Part shown: piece by piece, positions 10,113 to 19,109 of the stretch
Layout: the number at the start of each line of letters is the position of its first letter
Position numbering within the stretch: the first letter of the stretch is position 1
Source of the DNA: Shouchella shacheensis
GTDB lineage: Bacteria; Bacillota; Bacilli; Bacillales; Bacillaceae_D
DNA length: 64,000 nucleotides
Assembly: GCF_001484965.1 (NCBI RefSeq)
Contig: NZ_KQ947393.1
Span: 406,949 to 470,948, forward strand
Direction: 5' to 3'
Made by a program: the position numbers and the translations under genes
Notes under the pieces: model-generated
Database searches by the model: none
What the model was told of the DNA's origin: nothing
The model's input: the letters and a program-made list of their open reading frames with translations, nothing else

Positions 10113-10610
10113 TCAATTCTTATTCTCTATTAATCCCTGAACATTGCTAGGCAGCGGTTGATCGTGAGTAAAGGAATCATCCGGGTCCACTTGGCTCTCC
10201 CCCACGACGTCGCCGTCTACTTGGAGAAAAAATTGATTGTAATAGATTTCTCCTCTTCTTTCGGCCTCCACCATTGCGACCCAAGTACCCGGCACTGAAA
10301 AAAGCACTTCAACTTCATAGAGGCCACCTTCCACATGATGCATGACTTTCTCCATATTATGAACGGTCCCTGGCTGGTCAAACGTCACGCGAACATTGGC
10401 GTCCGTGAGCGAATACTGAAATTCATCCTCTAAAAAAAGTTGAACTGTCGCCCTCTGACCAGTGACAATCTCCTCCTCCACAGGGTGCAGGGACCAGTCC
10501 GAGCGAACCGTCGGCTGAGATGCTACGAGTACTACCACAATCGAAAGGATAACCAAGAAAAAAAGCCCATAAAGAGTCGTCTCTAGCGACGTAGCACCTT
10601 GCGTTTGCAC
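10113..10610 (-). CDS. FixH/YtkA-like membrane-anchored protein
   Basis: About 165 residues. The longest frame starts at 10682 inside repeat-flanking DNA with no ribosome site; GTG at 10610, nine bases after AAAGGAGG, is preferred. One membrane anchor (LYGLFFLVILSIVVVLVAS) is followed by an extracellular beta-sandwich with the FixH/YtkA pattern (LTDANVRVTFDQPG, GLYEVEVLFSVPGTWVAMVEA). In other bacteria FixH belongs to copper/cytochrome oxidase assembly loci. Here it sits alone with sfsA, so a metal role is only a guess. The C-terminus is acidic and polar. Confidence 0.7.
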   Translation of the reverse strand: MQTQGATSLETTLYGLFFLVILSIVVVLVASQPTVRSDWSLHPVEEEIVTGQRATVQLFLEDEFQYSLTDANVRVTFDQPGTVHNMEKVMHHVEGGLYEVEVLFSVPGTWVAMVEAERRGEIYYNQFFLQVDGDVVGESQVDPDDSFTHDQPLPSNVQGLIENKN

Positions 10611-10710
10611 GGGCGTTCGCCTCCTTTTTCTCCACAGTCTCGCCAACTCATCCTTTTTTAAACAAAAGTGTTCGCACTGCATAAGCCGGCTCGGGAGGAG
10701 GCGACAACAG

Positions 10711-10833
10711 CGAAAAGCGCAGGCGCCCTGCTCACGAGCGACAAGTTCTGGAGCGACGGCAGATCAAGTCCGAACTTGACTTGAACTGGCGGCGTGAAGA
10801 AACCTCGAGCGAGTGGGCGCCGGAGCTAGACAA
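10711..10833 (+). repeat. 123-bp palindromic repeat, copy 2 (GCGCC type)
   Basis: Starts CGAAAAGCGCAGGCGCCCTG and ends GGGCGCCGGAGCTAGACAA. The centre is an imperfect hairpin around TCAAGT/ACTTGA. In tandem with copy 3. Confidence 0.85.
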
Positions 10834-10836
10834 CAC

Positions 10837-10959
10837 CGAAAAGCAGAGGCGGGTTGGTCAGGAGCGTGAATTTTGGAAGGCCTGGACTCGAAATCCTGGG
10901 TTTGGATTTCGGGCCAGGACTGAAAAATCTCGACGCTTCTACCCGCCGGAGCTAGACAA
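10837..10959 (+). repeat. 123-bp palindromic repeat, copy 3 (GCGGG type)
   Basis: Arms GGCGGGT and ACCCGCC, central stem CCTGG...CCAGG around CGAAATCC/GGATTTCG. The GGAGCTAGACAA end abuts the terminator of yhcX. Confidence 0.87.
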
Positions 10960-10960
10960 C

Positions 10961-10991
10961 AAAAGGACCTGAGGAAACACCCTTCAGGTCC
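10961..10991 (-). terminator. intrinsic terminator of yhcX
   Basis: On the minus strand GGACCTGA pairs with TCAGGTCC, followed by TTTTG and then the end of repeat copy 3. Confidence 0.75.
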
Positions 10992-11003
10992 ACAATCATT
11001 TAT

Positions 11004-12542
11004 TCATTGCTTGTATACGACATGGTAGACGTCAAAACGCCGATCGCGCAACTGATTGACGCTTCCGGAACGGCGGTGACGGCGCAAAATTTCCAAGTCC
11101 ACATCACCAACGACGACGGTTTCAATGTTCGGGTTGCATTCACCAACAATGCCGTCACGCGGAAACGTGAAGTCGGAAGGCGTAAAGATGCCTGATTGCG
11201 CGTACTGGATATCCATGTTTGCTACATCGGATAAGTTTCCGACCGTTCCGGAAATCACCGTGTAGATTTGATTTTCAATCGCTCTTGCCTGCGAACAGTA
11301 GCGCACACGCAAATACCCTTGGCGATCATCAGTACAAAACGGCGAAAAGATGATGTTCGCACCTTTGTCCGTGGCAATTCGGCCGAGCTCTGGAAACTCA
11401 ATGTCGTAACAAATTTGAATGGCAATCTTGCCACAATCGGTATCAAAGACCTTCACTTCATCGCCAGCAGAAATGCCCCAGAAAATACGCTCGTTTGGCG
11501 TAATGTGGAGCTTATACTGTTTTTCAATCGTTCCGTCACGGCGGAAGAGGTAGCTGATGTTGTAAATCTTGCCTTCCTCTTCAACATAATGAGAACCTCC
11601 AATAATGTTCACGTTATAACGAACGGCAAGCGTTGTAAACAGTTCAATATAGTCCTCCGTGAACTCGGTCAGACGGCGAATCGCTCGACTCGGGCTCTTC
11701 TCTGGTAAGAACGAAAGCAGCTGCAGCGTGAATATCTCTGGAAATACGGCAAAATCAGACTGATAGCTTGCGGCAACATCGGTATAATATTCGCATTGAA
11801 CCGCAAAGTCTTCAAAGGAAGAGATTTTCTTCATTTCATACTGAATCGTTGTAATCCGCACCGGGAACGAGGTTTTGAAACGCCGCTTGCTAGTGGATGG
11901 CTGATAGTCAATATTGTTCCACTCCATCAGCGACGCATAGCGCATGGAAGCCTTGTCGTCATCCAGATAATTGGAATTCACTCGCTTTAAGGTGAAGCCG
12001 TTGATCACTTGAAACGTTAGAACAGGATCATATAAATTATGCATCGTTACTTCGTCTACATATTGCCGAGGGGTAAGCTTATCGGCGTGCTTATAATAGT
12101 TTGGGATACGACCACCGATGATGATGCTTTTTAAATTCTTTTCGCGGGCGAGTTCCTTTCTTGCTTCGTAAAGGCGACGGCCAATTTTCATTCGTCGGTA
12201 GTCGGGATGAACCATCACTTCAATCCCGTAGAGGTTATACCCCTCAGAGTCATGATTGGTGATATAGCCTTCGTCGGTAATTTCATCCCACGTATGCTGA
12301 TCATCATACTCATCAAAATTAATAATCAAACTGGAGCACGAGCCAATCACTTTTCCATCCACTTCTACACAGAACTGGCCTTCAGGAAAAATGGAAATGT
12401 GACTCTTTAGCTGATCATAGCGCCAAGCCTCCATGTTCTTAAAACAGAGCGTCGACAGCTCCATGATGTCATGTATATCTTTCTCTTCGATATTTCGAAG
12501 GATAATTTTCTTCTCAAACTTGGAAACATCAATTTCTTTCAC
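11004..12542 (-). CDS. yhcX: GNAT acetyltransferase fused to carbon-nitrogen hydrolase (YhcX-like)
   Basis: A 512-residue two-domain protein, close to the 513 residues of B. subtilis YhcX. Residues 10-210 are a GNAT domain (GIEVMVHPDYRRMKIGRRLY is the acetyl-CoA loop). Residues 230-510 are a nitrilase-fold amidohydrolase with the triad Glu in VFPEIF, Lys in YKLHITPNER and Cys in IQICYDIEFPE. The frame runs to 12611, but GTG at 12542 behind AAAGGGGTG fits the family length. The substrate is unknown; the fusion suggests acyl or amide chemistry on one metabolite. Monocistronic. Confidence 0.9.
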   Translation of the reverse strand: MKEIDVSKFEKKIILRNIEEKDIHDIMELSTLCFKNMEAWRYDQLKSHISIFPEGQFCVEVDGKVIGSCSSLIINFDEYDDQHTWDEITDEGYITNHDSEGYNLYGIEVMVHPDYRRMKIGRRLYEARKELAREKNLKSIIIGGRIPNYYKHADKLTPRQYVDEVTMHNLYDPVLTFQVINGFTLKRVNSNYLDDDKASMRYASLMEWNNIDYQPSTSKRRFKTSFPVRITTIQYEMKKISSFEDFAVQCEYYTDVAASYQSDFAVFPEIFTLQLLSFLPEKSPSRAIRRLTEFTEDYIELFTTLAVRYNVNIIGGSHYVEEEGKIYNISYLFRRDGTIEKQYKLHITPNERIFWGISAGDEVKVFDTDCGKIAIQICYDIEFPELGRIATDKGANIIFSPFCTDDRQGYLRVRYCSQARAIENQIYTVISGTVGNLSDVANMDIQYAQSGIFTPSDFTFPRDGIVGECNPNIETVVVGDVDLEILRRHRRSGSVNQLRDRRFDVYHVVYKQ

Positions 12543-12609
12543 GATATTCACCCCTTTTACGCAGATAAGACAGGACATAACGTCCACCGCACTTAGCAGA
12601 ATTCTCACC

Positions 12610-12642
12610 AAAAGGACTAGCGTTTTTTCGCTAATCCCTTTT
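12610..12642 (-). terminator. probable terminator after the glycerophosphodiesterase gene
   Basis: AAAAGGactAGCG and CGCTaatCCCTTTT form an imperfect hairpin around TTTTTT, between the yhcX start and the upstream gene end. On the minus strand it is followed by TTTT. Confidence 0.5.
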
Positions 12643-12755
12643 GTAGTTTACCTCTTTTTTGGATGTTTGAATAGTGTTATGAGACTTGTAAGAAAAAGTA
12701 TTTCTCGCCAGTCACGTCCCCTTACGCTCGCTTGATGCCCAGCTACTCTTATAAA

Positions 12756-13487
12756 CTACACTTCCAACTCGGAACGAATCGTCAGCGCTTTTTGGGGATA
12801 ATCAGTGAAAATACCGGCACAGCCCCATTGCATATAGCGTTTGAGTTGTGCGGAGTCATTGATAGTGAAAGGACGCAAAAGAACCCCCTCTGCCATCAAC
12901 GCTTCGGCCTCTGACTTCAAAAGTGTTGGCACATGAAAGTGCAGCGCTTCAGCCCTAAGCGTCTTCAAATAATTGGAAACGCCATATAAAGCATTCATCG
13001 TGAGCGCTGCTGTTTCAATTCGCTCGTCCCACTCCTTCACGGTTTTGATGGTGGGGTGGTCGAAGGAAGACACGACGGTTCTTGGCAGCACCCCAAACGA
13101 CTGAAGCATCGGCATGACCACTTCACAAGCAGCGGCCCGGTCGTCCACACCCCCTTTTAACTCAACATTCAGCTTTAAATGCGGTCTCGTTTGCAGCCAT
13201 TCCAATAGTTCCTCGAGTAAGGGAATCCGCTCATTTATCCTCGGAAACTTACCTGAAGCCGTAAAGCGCTGCAATTCCCTTGACGTATAGCTCTTCACCG
13301 CACCCTGGCCATTCGTTGTTCGATTGATCGTCAAATCGTGAATAACCACAGGCACTCCGTCTTTAGCAAGCTGAACATCAAACTCAATGCCGTCCGCACC
13401 GACATCGGCGGCCTTTTGAAAAGCCGTCATCGTATTTTCCGGGAACAAGCCAGAGAGTCCTCGGTGAGCATAGATCTCCGTTTTCAA
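12756..13487 (-). CDS. glycerophosphodiester phosphodiesterase
   Basis: A 243-residue GDPD-family TIM barrel that splits glycerophosphodiesters into glycerol 3-phosphate and an alcohol. Catalytic pieces are visible: AHRGLSGLFPENT near residue 8, GIEFDVQLAKDG with metal-binding Glu and Asp, and VIHDLTINRTTNG with the general-base histidine. There is no signal peptide, so it is cytoplasmic (UgpQ/YqiK type). The TTG start at 13487 follows GAGGAGGGG. The gene lies 50 bp after the FAH-hydrolase gene and may be read with it. Confidence 0.9.
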   Translation of the reverse strand: MKTEIYAHRGLSGLFPENTMTAFQKAADVGADGIEFDVQLAKDGVPVVIHDLTINRTTNGQGAVKSYTSRELQRFTASGKFPRINERIPLLEELLEWLQTRPHLKLNVELKGGVDDRAAACEVVMPMLQSFGVLPRTVVSSFDHPTIKTVKEWDERIETAALTMNALYGVSNYLKTLRAEALHFHVPTLLKSEAEALMAEGVLLRPFTINDSAQLKRYMQWGCAGIFTDYPQKALTIRSELEV

Positions 13488-13536
13488 TTAAACCCCTCCT
13501 CGTAGCCTACTGAAATCTCTAAGCCCCTTTTGAACT

Positions 13537-14163
13537 CTATGCGATCGATGCGCGAAAACGACCTTTCTCTTCCTCTCCCCAGTACAGAACAAAGACGTCT
13601 CTGTCCGCGATTTTTCCGACGCCTTCGGGGGTTCCTGTAAAAAGCAGATCTCCTTTTTTTAAACCAAAGGCAGCATCGCATTCCTTCAAGATCTCTTCAA
13701 ACGAAAATATCATTTGTGCCGTATGGCCTCTTTGTACCCCGACTCCATTTTTGGTCAACGAGAAGGGAATTTCTTTGCACGCCTCACTTCCAGGGAAAGA
13801 AAAGAATGGCGTCAGGATCGCTGAATGACGAAAACCTTTCGCGCGCAGCCACGGATGCCCTTTCTCCTTTAGCTTTGACTGCACATCTCTTAACGTTAAA
13901 TCGACCCCAAGCGCCATTTCCGAAATCACATCGGCCAGTGAATCTCCTTCTTCCACATCCTTCCCGATCTTGAGAACAATTTCCAGCTCGTAATGAATCT
14001 CTCCCTTGGTTGCCGGGAACGAAAGCACGCTTCCATCCGCAAGTGCAAGCGCATTTGTCGGCTTCGTAAAAAGCAGTGGTTCACTCGGTACTTCATTGCC
14101 AAGCTCCTCTGCGTGCTTTGCATAGTTTCGACCAATACAGAAAATGTTGCGAATGTCCTCCAT
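13537..14163 (-). CDS. fumarylacetoacetate hydrolase-family protein
   Basis: A 208-residue FAH-fold protein. ATG at 14163 behind GGGAGG is the likely start; the open frame further upstream overlaps the aminotransferase and lacks family similarity. Metal ligands of the family are seen in GEIHYELEIV (Glu-x-Glu) and GVDLTLRDVQ (Asp). The last third has TGTPEGVG, which closes the active site. Members hydrolyse acylpyruvates or decarboxylate oxaloacetate. Only 10 bp separate it from the mtnE-like aminotransferase, so it may act on the 2-oxo acid that enzyme makes; this is inference. Confidence 0.85.
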   Translation of the reverse strand: MEDIRNIFCIGRNYAKHAEELGNEVPSEPLLFTKPTNALALADGSVLSFPATKGEIHYELEIVLKIGKDVEEGDSLADVISEMALGVDLTLRDVQSKLKEKGHPWLRAKGFRHSAILTPFFSFPGSEACKEIPFSLTKNGVGVQRGHTAQMIFSFEEILKECDAAFGLKKGDLLFTGTPEGVGKIADRDVFVLYWGEEEKGRFRASIA

Positions 14164-14173
14164 AGCTGCCTCC

Positions 14174-15346
14174 CTACTCATTCTTAAACAACCCAAGTTT
14201 GCCAACCCGATGCACCGCTTCCACAAGCACGTCCTCTTCTGCCAACAGCCCCAGCCGGACGTACCCTTCCCCGTGTGCACCAAAACCGATTCCTGGTGCA
14301 GTAACGATATGTGCTTTTTCAAGTAATAGGTCACTAAATGCCTGTGAGTCGTAGCCCTTCGGAACCGGGAACCAGGCAAAAAACGAGCCTTGAGGTGCCG
14401 TTACCTCCCAGCCGATCTCACGCGCTGCTTTCACAAGCGCATCTCTGCGGCTTCTGTACATGTCTACCAAACGGTCGACCGAAGTCTGCTCTTCATTCAA
14501 CGCATGAGCCGCAGCCTCTTGTAACCCACCAAAAATGCTGCAATGATAGTGATCCTGAAGCGTTTCAAGCATGTTAACAATTTGCGCGTTGCCGACAACG
14601 AAGCCGACGCGCCAACCAGCCATATTGTAGAGCTTTGACATCGTGAAAAGCTCAACCCCTACTTCCTTCGCTCCTTCTGACTGGAGGAAGCTCCTCGGCT
14701 TCTCATCATACCCAATCGCTCCGTAGGCAAAATCATGAACCACACTGATTTCGTGCTTTGCTGCAAAAGCGACGGTTTTTTCGAAAAACGATGCATGAGC
14801 GCGAACCCCAGTCGGGTTGTTGGGATAGTTGAGAAACATCATTTTAGCGGCTCTTCGTGTAGCGTCGGACAGCTCACGATAATCGGGTAGAAATTGACAC
14901 TGTTCTTTCAGCGCCATGGGGTGCATCGTTGCCCCGGCGATAGCGATCCCCGACCAGTAATCTGGATACCCAGGGTCCGGCACAAGCGCGACCTCCCCTG
15001 GACTCAGCAAGCATTGGCACAGCTCAACAATGCCTGTCTTCGTTCCCGGGACAATCGCCACTTCCGTTTTGGGATCAAGCTCGACCCCGTACTCTCTTTT
15101 GTAATAGCCAGCGACCGCTTCTTTTAAGAAAAGATATCCCGAAAACGGACCGTAGCGATGATACGCTGGGTTCTCAGCTCCTTGTTTCAATGCGTCAACA
15201 ATATGGCTTGGGGTTGGCTTGTCATGGTTGCCTTGCCCAAGATTAATCATATCATCGTGTTCGGCGCTCATCTCCTGCGCTTTTTTCACAAGTGCCGCAA
15301 AGAACTGCTTCGGCAGGCGGTCCATCGCTTTTGATTGCTGAATCAT
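14174..15346 (-). CDS. PLP-dependent aminotransferase, MtnE-like
   Basis: About 390 residues, fold-type I. Closest family from memory is MtnE/MtnV of Bacillus, which transaminates 2-oxo-4-methylthiobutyrate to methionine in the salvage pathway. Seen are LGQGNHDKPTP near residue 37 (usually GNPDQPTP), LNYPNNPTGVRA, HDFAYGAIGYD and the lysine loop SKLYNMAGWRVGF. ATG at 15346 is used; GTG at 15349 is too close to AGAGGGGG. No S-box leader is visible, unlike some other methionine-salvage genes. Co-transcribed with the FAH protein. Confidence 0.82.
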   Translation of the reverse strand: MIQQSKAMDRLPKQFFAALVKKAQEMSAEHDDMINLGQGNHDKPTPSHIVDALKQGAENPAYHRYGPFSGYLFLKEAVAGYYKREYGVELDPKTEVAIVPGTKTGIVELCQCLLSPGEVALVPDPGYPDYWSGIAIAGATMHPMALKEQCQFLPDYRELSDATRRAAKMMFLNYPNNPTGVRAHASFFEKTVAFAAKHEISVVHDFAYGAIGYDEKPRSFLQSEGAKEVGVELFTMSKLYNMAGWRVGFVVGNAQIVNMLETLQDHYHCSIFGGLQEAAAHALNEEQTSVDRLVDMYRSRRDALVKAAREIGWEVTAPQGSFFAWFPVPKGYDSQAFSDLLLEKAHIVTAPGIGFGAHGEGYVRLGLLAEEDVLVEAVHRVGKLGLFKNE

Positions 15347-15460
15347 CACTTCCCCCTCTTCCTAATCCAACTATGTTTTTTCTTTTAAAGCCATCGTACC
15401 ACAATCGTACGAAGTTCAGCAGCAGTGGATGATCACTTGACTTTAATTGATGTATAAATG

Positions 15461-15489
15461 TTACCACATGACAGACAGCATGATATAAT
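15461..15489 (+). promoter_or_regulatory. promoter of the two-component operon
   Basis: TTACCA (15461-15466) and TATAAT (15484-15489) are separated by 17 bp, about 70 bp before the response regulator start. Confidence 0.55.
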
Positions 15490-15556
15490 GCCATCGTGCC
15501 ACTTGCTTTTTCAGACGTTTTCAAAACTTAAATCTCCCCGTACATAGGAGGGCAAC

Positions 15557-16246
15557 ATGAGCTCAGGAAATATACTGATCATTGAAGATGAAAAGAAAAT
15601 TGCTCGTCTTATTCAATTGGAACTCGGCCATGAAGGATATGAAACGGATGTAGCCTCCACGGGAATCGAAGGCTTGGAAAAATTTAAATCGGGGAGATGG
15701 AACCTAGTATTGCTAGATGTGATGCTTCCAGAGCTAAGCGGAATGGAAGTGTTAAGAAGGATTCGCTCTTCGGAAAACCAAACCCCTGTCATTCTTTTAA
15801 CCGCTCGAGATTCTTTGCCTGATAAAGTCAGCGGGCTTGATTTAGGAGCGAACGATTACATAACAAAGCCTTTTGAAATCGAAGAGCTGCTTGCGAGAAT
15901 ACGAGCATGCCTGCGAATGAACCAGTTCTATACCGAAAAGAAAGAAGATGAATCTTTCATGATGGGGGATCTAACCGTCAACGAAAAAACACGGGAAGTC
16001 ATCAGGGGTAGCACGCACATTGAGCTAACGCCAAGAGAGTTTGATTTGTTGGTTTTTCTCCTCCACCACAAAAATCAAGTCTTGAACCGGGAACAAATCA
16101 TTGAGAGGGTGTGGGGCTTTGATTATTACGGAGAGACCAATGTCGTTGATGTGTATATACGCTATTTACGTAAAAAAATAGACGCACCGTTCCCTACCTC
16201 CTACATTCACACGATTCGCGGAGTGGGCTATACAATGAGGGAGTAG
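15557..16246 (+). CDS. OmpR-family response regulator (YkoG-like)
   Basis: A 229-residue regulator. The receiver domain (1-120) has the acidic pair in IIEDEKK, phospho-acceptor Asp in LLDVMLPE, Thr in LLTAR and Lys in ITKPFE. The winged-helix DNA-binding domain (130-229) ends in the usual IRGVGYTMRE. It precedes its kinase gene by 4 bp, then two PepSY genes, as in the B. subtilis ykoGHIJ cluster. It probably activates the PepSY genes; the stimulus is unknown. Confidence 0.92.
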   Translation: MSSGNILIIEDEKKIARLIQLELGHEGYETDVASTGIEGLEKFKSGRWNLVLLDVMLPELSGMEVLRRIRSSENQTPVILLTARDSLPDKVSGLDLGANDYITKPFEIEELLARIRACLRMNQFYTEKKEDESFMMGDLTVNEKTREVIRGSTHIELTPREFDLLVFLLHHKNQVLNREQIIERVWGFDYYGETNVVDVYIRYLRKKIDAPFPTSYIHTIRGVGYTMRE

Positions 16247-16250
16247 GTCA

Positions 16251-17603
16251 ATGAATATTAAGAACCGCATTACCCTGTTTTCTACTGTTTGGCTGCTAAT
16301 CATCCTTCTGGTAACGAACGGATCGATCTACTTTGTCTTCCAGCAAATCCAGAGAGAGAATGCGCTTGAGAGAATTGAAATGCAAATGAACAGCATGATT
16401 GAAGCCATTCAAGAGTCTCCTGAAGAGGTAGAGATACAACCATTGCTAAGGGCTTACCTTCCTTCAGACTCCATGATTCGCGTGATTTCAGAGAAAAGAG
16501 AGGAGCCTTTCTTTAGGACGCCAAGCCCGTTTGAGGAACTGCCAATGGAGTTTCACCCAAACGAGCGATCTGAGCTAAAGACATACAATGGCCACCTATA
16601 CACCGTTGCCTATCACCCCATCATATGGGAAAACGGAGAGGTCGTTTCTTTGGAATTAACCGAGGAACAATCTTCGATTCAAAATACGATGAGGGTCTTG
16701 CAAATTGTTTTGACGGTGGCGACCCTTGTTATCTTCATTCCTTCGTTTCTGGGAGGGCGAGTTTTAAGTAGGCTCATCTTGAACCCGATTCGTTCAATGA
16801 TTCAAACGATGGAAGAAATTCAAAAGCGTGGCACCTTCAAGAAGATTCATATTGAGCCAACGACCAATGATGAATTAACGAAAATGGCCACAACCTTCAA
16901 TCATATGATGGATCTGCTTGAAGCGAACTATAAAAAACAAGAGCAGTTTGTCTCAGACGCGTCTCATGAACTGAAAACGCCCCTAACCGTAATTGAAAGC
17001 TACGCCAAAATGCTTAAACGGTGGGGCAAACAAAAGCCTGAAGTTTTGGAAGAAGCCATTGAGGCCATTCACGCCGAGTCACTTAGAATGAGGGAGCTAA
17101 CGACGCAGATGCTTCAACTAGCCAAAGATCAATCCCAGTTTGACCTTAATTATGAAAGGGTCGATGTCATTGGCCTTTCAAAAGAGGCGGGACGAAACAT
17201 GCAAAATGCCTATCATCGTGTCATCCATGTTCTTTCAGAGCAAGAAGAACTGCCAATTGAAGGTGACCCGCAAAAATTAAAACAAGTGCTATTTATCTTA
17301 TTGGATAATGCGATCAAGTATAGCAACGAAGAAATCACCATTGTCATTTCCGCTACAGCTTCTTCTGTGAAAATCGCCGTTAAAGACAAAGGGATAGGCA
17401 TCCCTGTCGACGATCTTGAAAAAGTGTACGACCGTTTTTATCGGGTCGATAAAGCTAGAAGTCGTGAAACAGGCGGATCTGGATTAGGACTGTCGATTGC
17501 GAGGCGCATCGCCCATGCTCATCACGGAGGAGTTGAACTAACGAGCGAAGAAGGAAACGGTACAACCGCAACGCTTGAACTCCCAAAGCACCCACAATAT
17601 TAA
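16251..17603 (+). CDS. sensor histidine kinase (YkoH-like)
   Basis: A 450-residue membrane kinase. Two membrane helices (about 12-30 and 150-170) flank an extracytoplasmic sensor of roughly 120 residues. A HAMP region follows, then the H-box SDASHELKTPLTVIESY with the phosphorylated histidine, the N-box LLDNAIKYS, and the ATP-binding DKGIGIP and GGSGLGLSIA motifs. It is translated right after the response regulator. All catalytic motifs are intact. Confidence 0.92.
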   Translation: MNIKNRITLFSTVWLLIILLVTNGSIYFVFQQIQRENALERIEMQMNSMIEAIQESPEEVEIQPLLRAYLPSDSMIRVISEKREEPFFRTPSPFEELPMEFHPNERSELKTYNGHLYTVAYHPIIWENGEVVSLELTEEQSSIQNTMRVLQIVLTVATLVIFIPSFLGGRVLSRLILNPIRSMIQTMEEIQKRGTFKKIHIEPTTNDELTKMATTFNHMMDLLEANYKKQEQFVSDASHELKTPLTVIESYAKMLKRWGKQKPEVLEEAIEAIHAESLRMRELTTQMLQLAKDQSQFDLNYERVDVIGLSKEAGRNMQNAYHRVIHVLSEQEELPIEGDPQKLKQVLFILLDNAIKYSNEEITIVISATASSVKIAVKDKGIGIPVDDLEKVYDRFYRVDKARSRETGGSGLGLSIARRIAHAHHGGVELTSEEGNGTTATLELPKHPQY

Positions 17604-17675
17604 CTTCTCACTGATTTTTAATGTTCTTCTTCAGTTCTTTTAACCATCGCATGCGAAAATAGCAAGGAGGGAGGA

Positions 17676-18392
17676 ATGACCTTGAGGAAAAAAGCGATTT
17701 GGATAGTAGGAACAGTGGTGGTAGTCATTCTCATTGCCTTCGGGACCACTCAGTATGTGCTGGGTGATAACGATTCGCTTTTAACCGAGCAAGAAATGAG
17801 GCAAATTGTGGATTCGAAATACTCGGGAGAAATCGTCTCTTCAGAACTGACACATGCCAATGGCAGTGCGCATTATAAGGTCGTTGTCAAAGAAGAAACG
17901 GGGACTTACGCACTTTTAGCAGATGCTTCTACTGGGAAGATCGAGCAATTGAATGTAGATGAAGAAGCCCCAGCTGAGGAGCAAGAAGAGGAGCCGATCA
18001 CAGAAAAGGAAGCGGAGCAAATCGCTACTGAGGAACAAGCGGGTGCTGTGCAATCCTCTGAGTTAGACGAAGAAAAACAGCGCTATACCGTCATCGTCGA
18101 AAACGAGGGGAAAGCATACTCCATTGAGATTGATTCGGTGGCAGGGACAGTTGGCGATACAAAGGAAATCACGAACTCTGATGATTCATCTCCAGCGACT
18201 CAGTTATCCCCGGACGAGGCTACCGAAATCGCGTTATCAACGTTCAATGGAATCGTAACAGACATTGATCTTGACGAAGAGGACGGTGTCCTGTTGTATG
18301 AAGTTGACATCGAAACCGACAGCGAAGAAGCAGAAATACTCGTCAATGCCTTTACGGGAGAAGTCATCAGCATTGCCGTTGAAGCGGATTAA
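17676..18392 (+). CDS. membrane-anchored protein with three PepSY-type repeats
   Basis: A 238-residue very acidic protein. An N-terminal anchor (IWIVGTVVVVILIAFGTTQYV) is followed by three PepSY-like units of about 60-70 residues (starting near LTEQEMRQIV, ITEKEAEQIA, LSPDEATEIA), each ending in a variant of DxxTGxI or similar. Ribosome site AAGGAGGGAGG. PepSY domains are thought to inhibit or modulate peptidases at the cell surface. The position after the histidine kinase matches ykoI/ykoJ of B. subtilis. Its own terminator follows. Confidence 0.85.
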   Translation: MTLRKKAIWIVGTVVVVILIAFGTTQYVLGDNDSLLTEQEMRQIVDSKYSGEIVSSELTHANGSAHYKVVVKEETGTYALLADASTGKIEQLNVDEEAPAEEQEEEPITEKEAEQIATEEQAGAVQSSELDEEKQRYTVIVENEGKAYSIEIDSVAGTVGDTKEITNSDDSSPATQLSPDEATEIALSTFNGIVTDIDLDEEDGVLLYEVDIETDSEEAEILVNAFTGEVISIAVEAD

Positions 18393-18395
18393 ATG

Positions 18396-18427
18396 GAATG
18401 CTCTTATACAGGGCATTCTTTTTTTAT
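18396..18427 (+). terminator. terminator of the first PepSY gene
   Basis: GAATGC and GCATTC form a stem around an 11-base loop and are followed by seven or more T. Confidence 0.75.
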
Positions 18428-18533
18428 GAGCAGTTCCTCGTCCATTCCTCATCGTTTTCTAATCTTCTTTTCCTTTTGTTTTAATTTCCTTGGCATACAC
18501 TGAAACCATATCTAAAACAAGGAGGTTATTCGA

Positions 18534-19070
18534 ATGAAAAAGGTAAAAACAGTGATCGCAGCAGCAGTAGTAGCCGGAGGCATCGGCGTGAGTGCCTATG
18601 CTCTCCAGGATGACACGGCACTGGCCGAGGAAACCAAAGAAATCGACAGCCCTGCCGTTACGATTGAAGAAGCAAAAGACATTGCCTTAAAAAAGACAGA
18701 GGGCGGTTCCATTAAGGAAGCAGAGGTAGACGAAGATGATGGTGTGGAAACATACGAAATCGAGGTTCATAAGGATGGCAAAGAATATGACCTGGATATC
18801 CTGAAAGAATCGGGCGAAATCGTGAAATCTAAAGAAGACGACAGAGATGACGATGACAGCGAGCAACCCTCTAAGGGAAACATTTCTATGGAGGAAGCGA
18901 TCAACATTGCATTAAACGAAGTAGCCGGAACTGTAAAGGAAGTGGAGCTTGATAAAGATGATGGCGTCTATGTGTATGAGATCGAAATTGACGCTGATGC
19001 CCATGAAGAAGCTGAAGTAGAGATTGATGCGGCAACAGGAAACGTATTGGAAGTCGACATCGATGATTAA
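18534..19070 (+). CDS. secreted or anchored protein with two PepSY repeats (YkoJ-like)
   Basis: 178 residues: a signal or anchor segment (TVIAAAVVAGGIGVSAYALQ), then two PepSY repeats starting near VTIEEAKDIALKKTEGG and ISMEEAINIALNEVAG, joined by a linker extremely rich in Asp and Glu. ATG follows AAGGAGGTTATTCGA. The two copies share the phrase DDGVxxYEIE. It lies 140 bp after the first PepSY gene, behind a terminator, so it probably has its own promoter under the same regulator. Confidence 0.85.
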   Translation: MKKVKTVIAAAVVAGGIGVSAYALQDDTALAEETKEIDSPAVTIEEAKDIALKKTEGGSIKEAEVDEDDGVETYEIEVHKDGKEYDLDILKESGEIVKSKEDDRDDDDSEQPSKGNISMEEAINIALNEVAGTVKEVELDKDDGVYVYEIEIDADAHEEAEVEIDAATGNVLEVDIDD

Positions 19071-19076
19071 GAAACG

Positions 19077-19109
19077 AGAAGCGCTGGTGCTAGCCAGTGC
19101 TTCTTTTTT
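19077..19109 (+). terminator. terminator of the second PepSY gene
   Basis: AGAAGCGCTGG pairs with CCAGTGCTTCT and runs into TTTTTT, which joins directly to the end of repeat copy 4. Confidence 0.8.

Noticed and set aside
14338..14577. Plus-strand frame inside the aminotransferase
   Set aside because: Antisense shadow without ribosome site.
17604..17675. Response-regulator binding site before the PepSY genes
   Set aside because: TTCTTTTAA-like words occur upstream of both PepSY genes but no regular direct repeat could be fixed.
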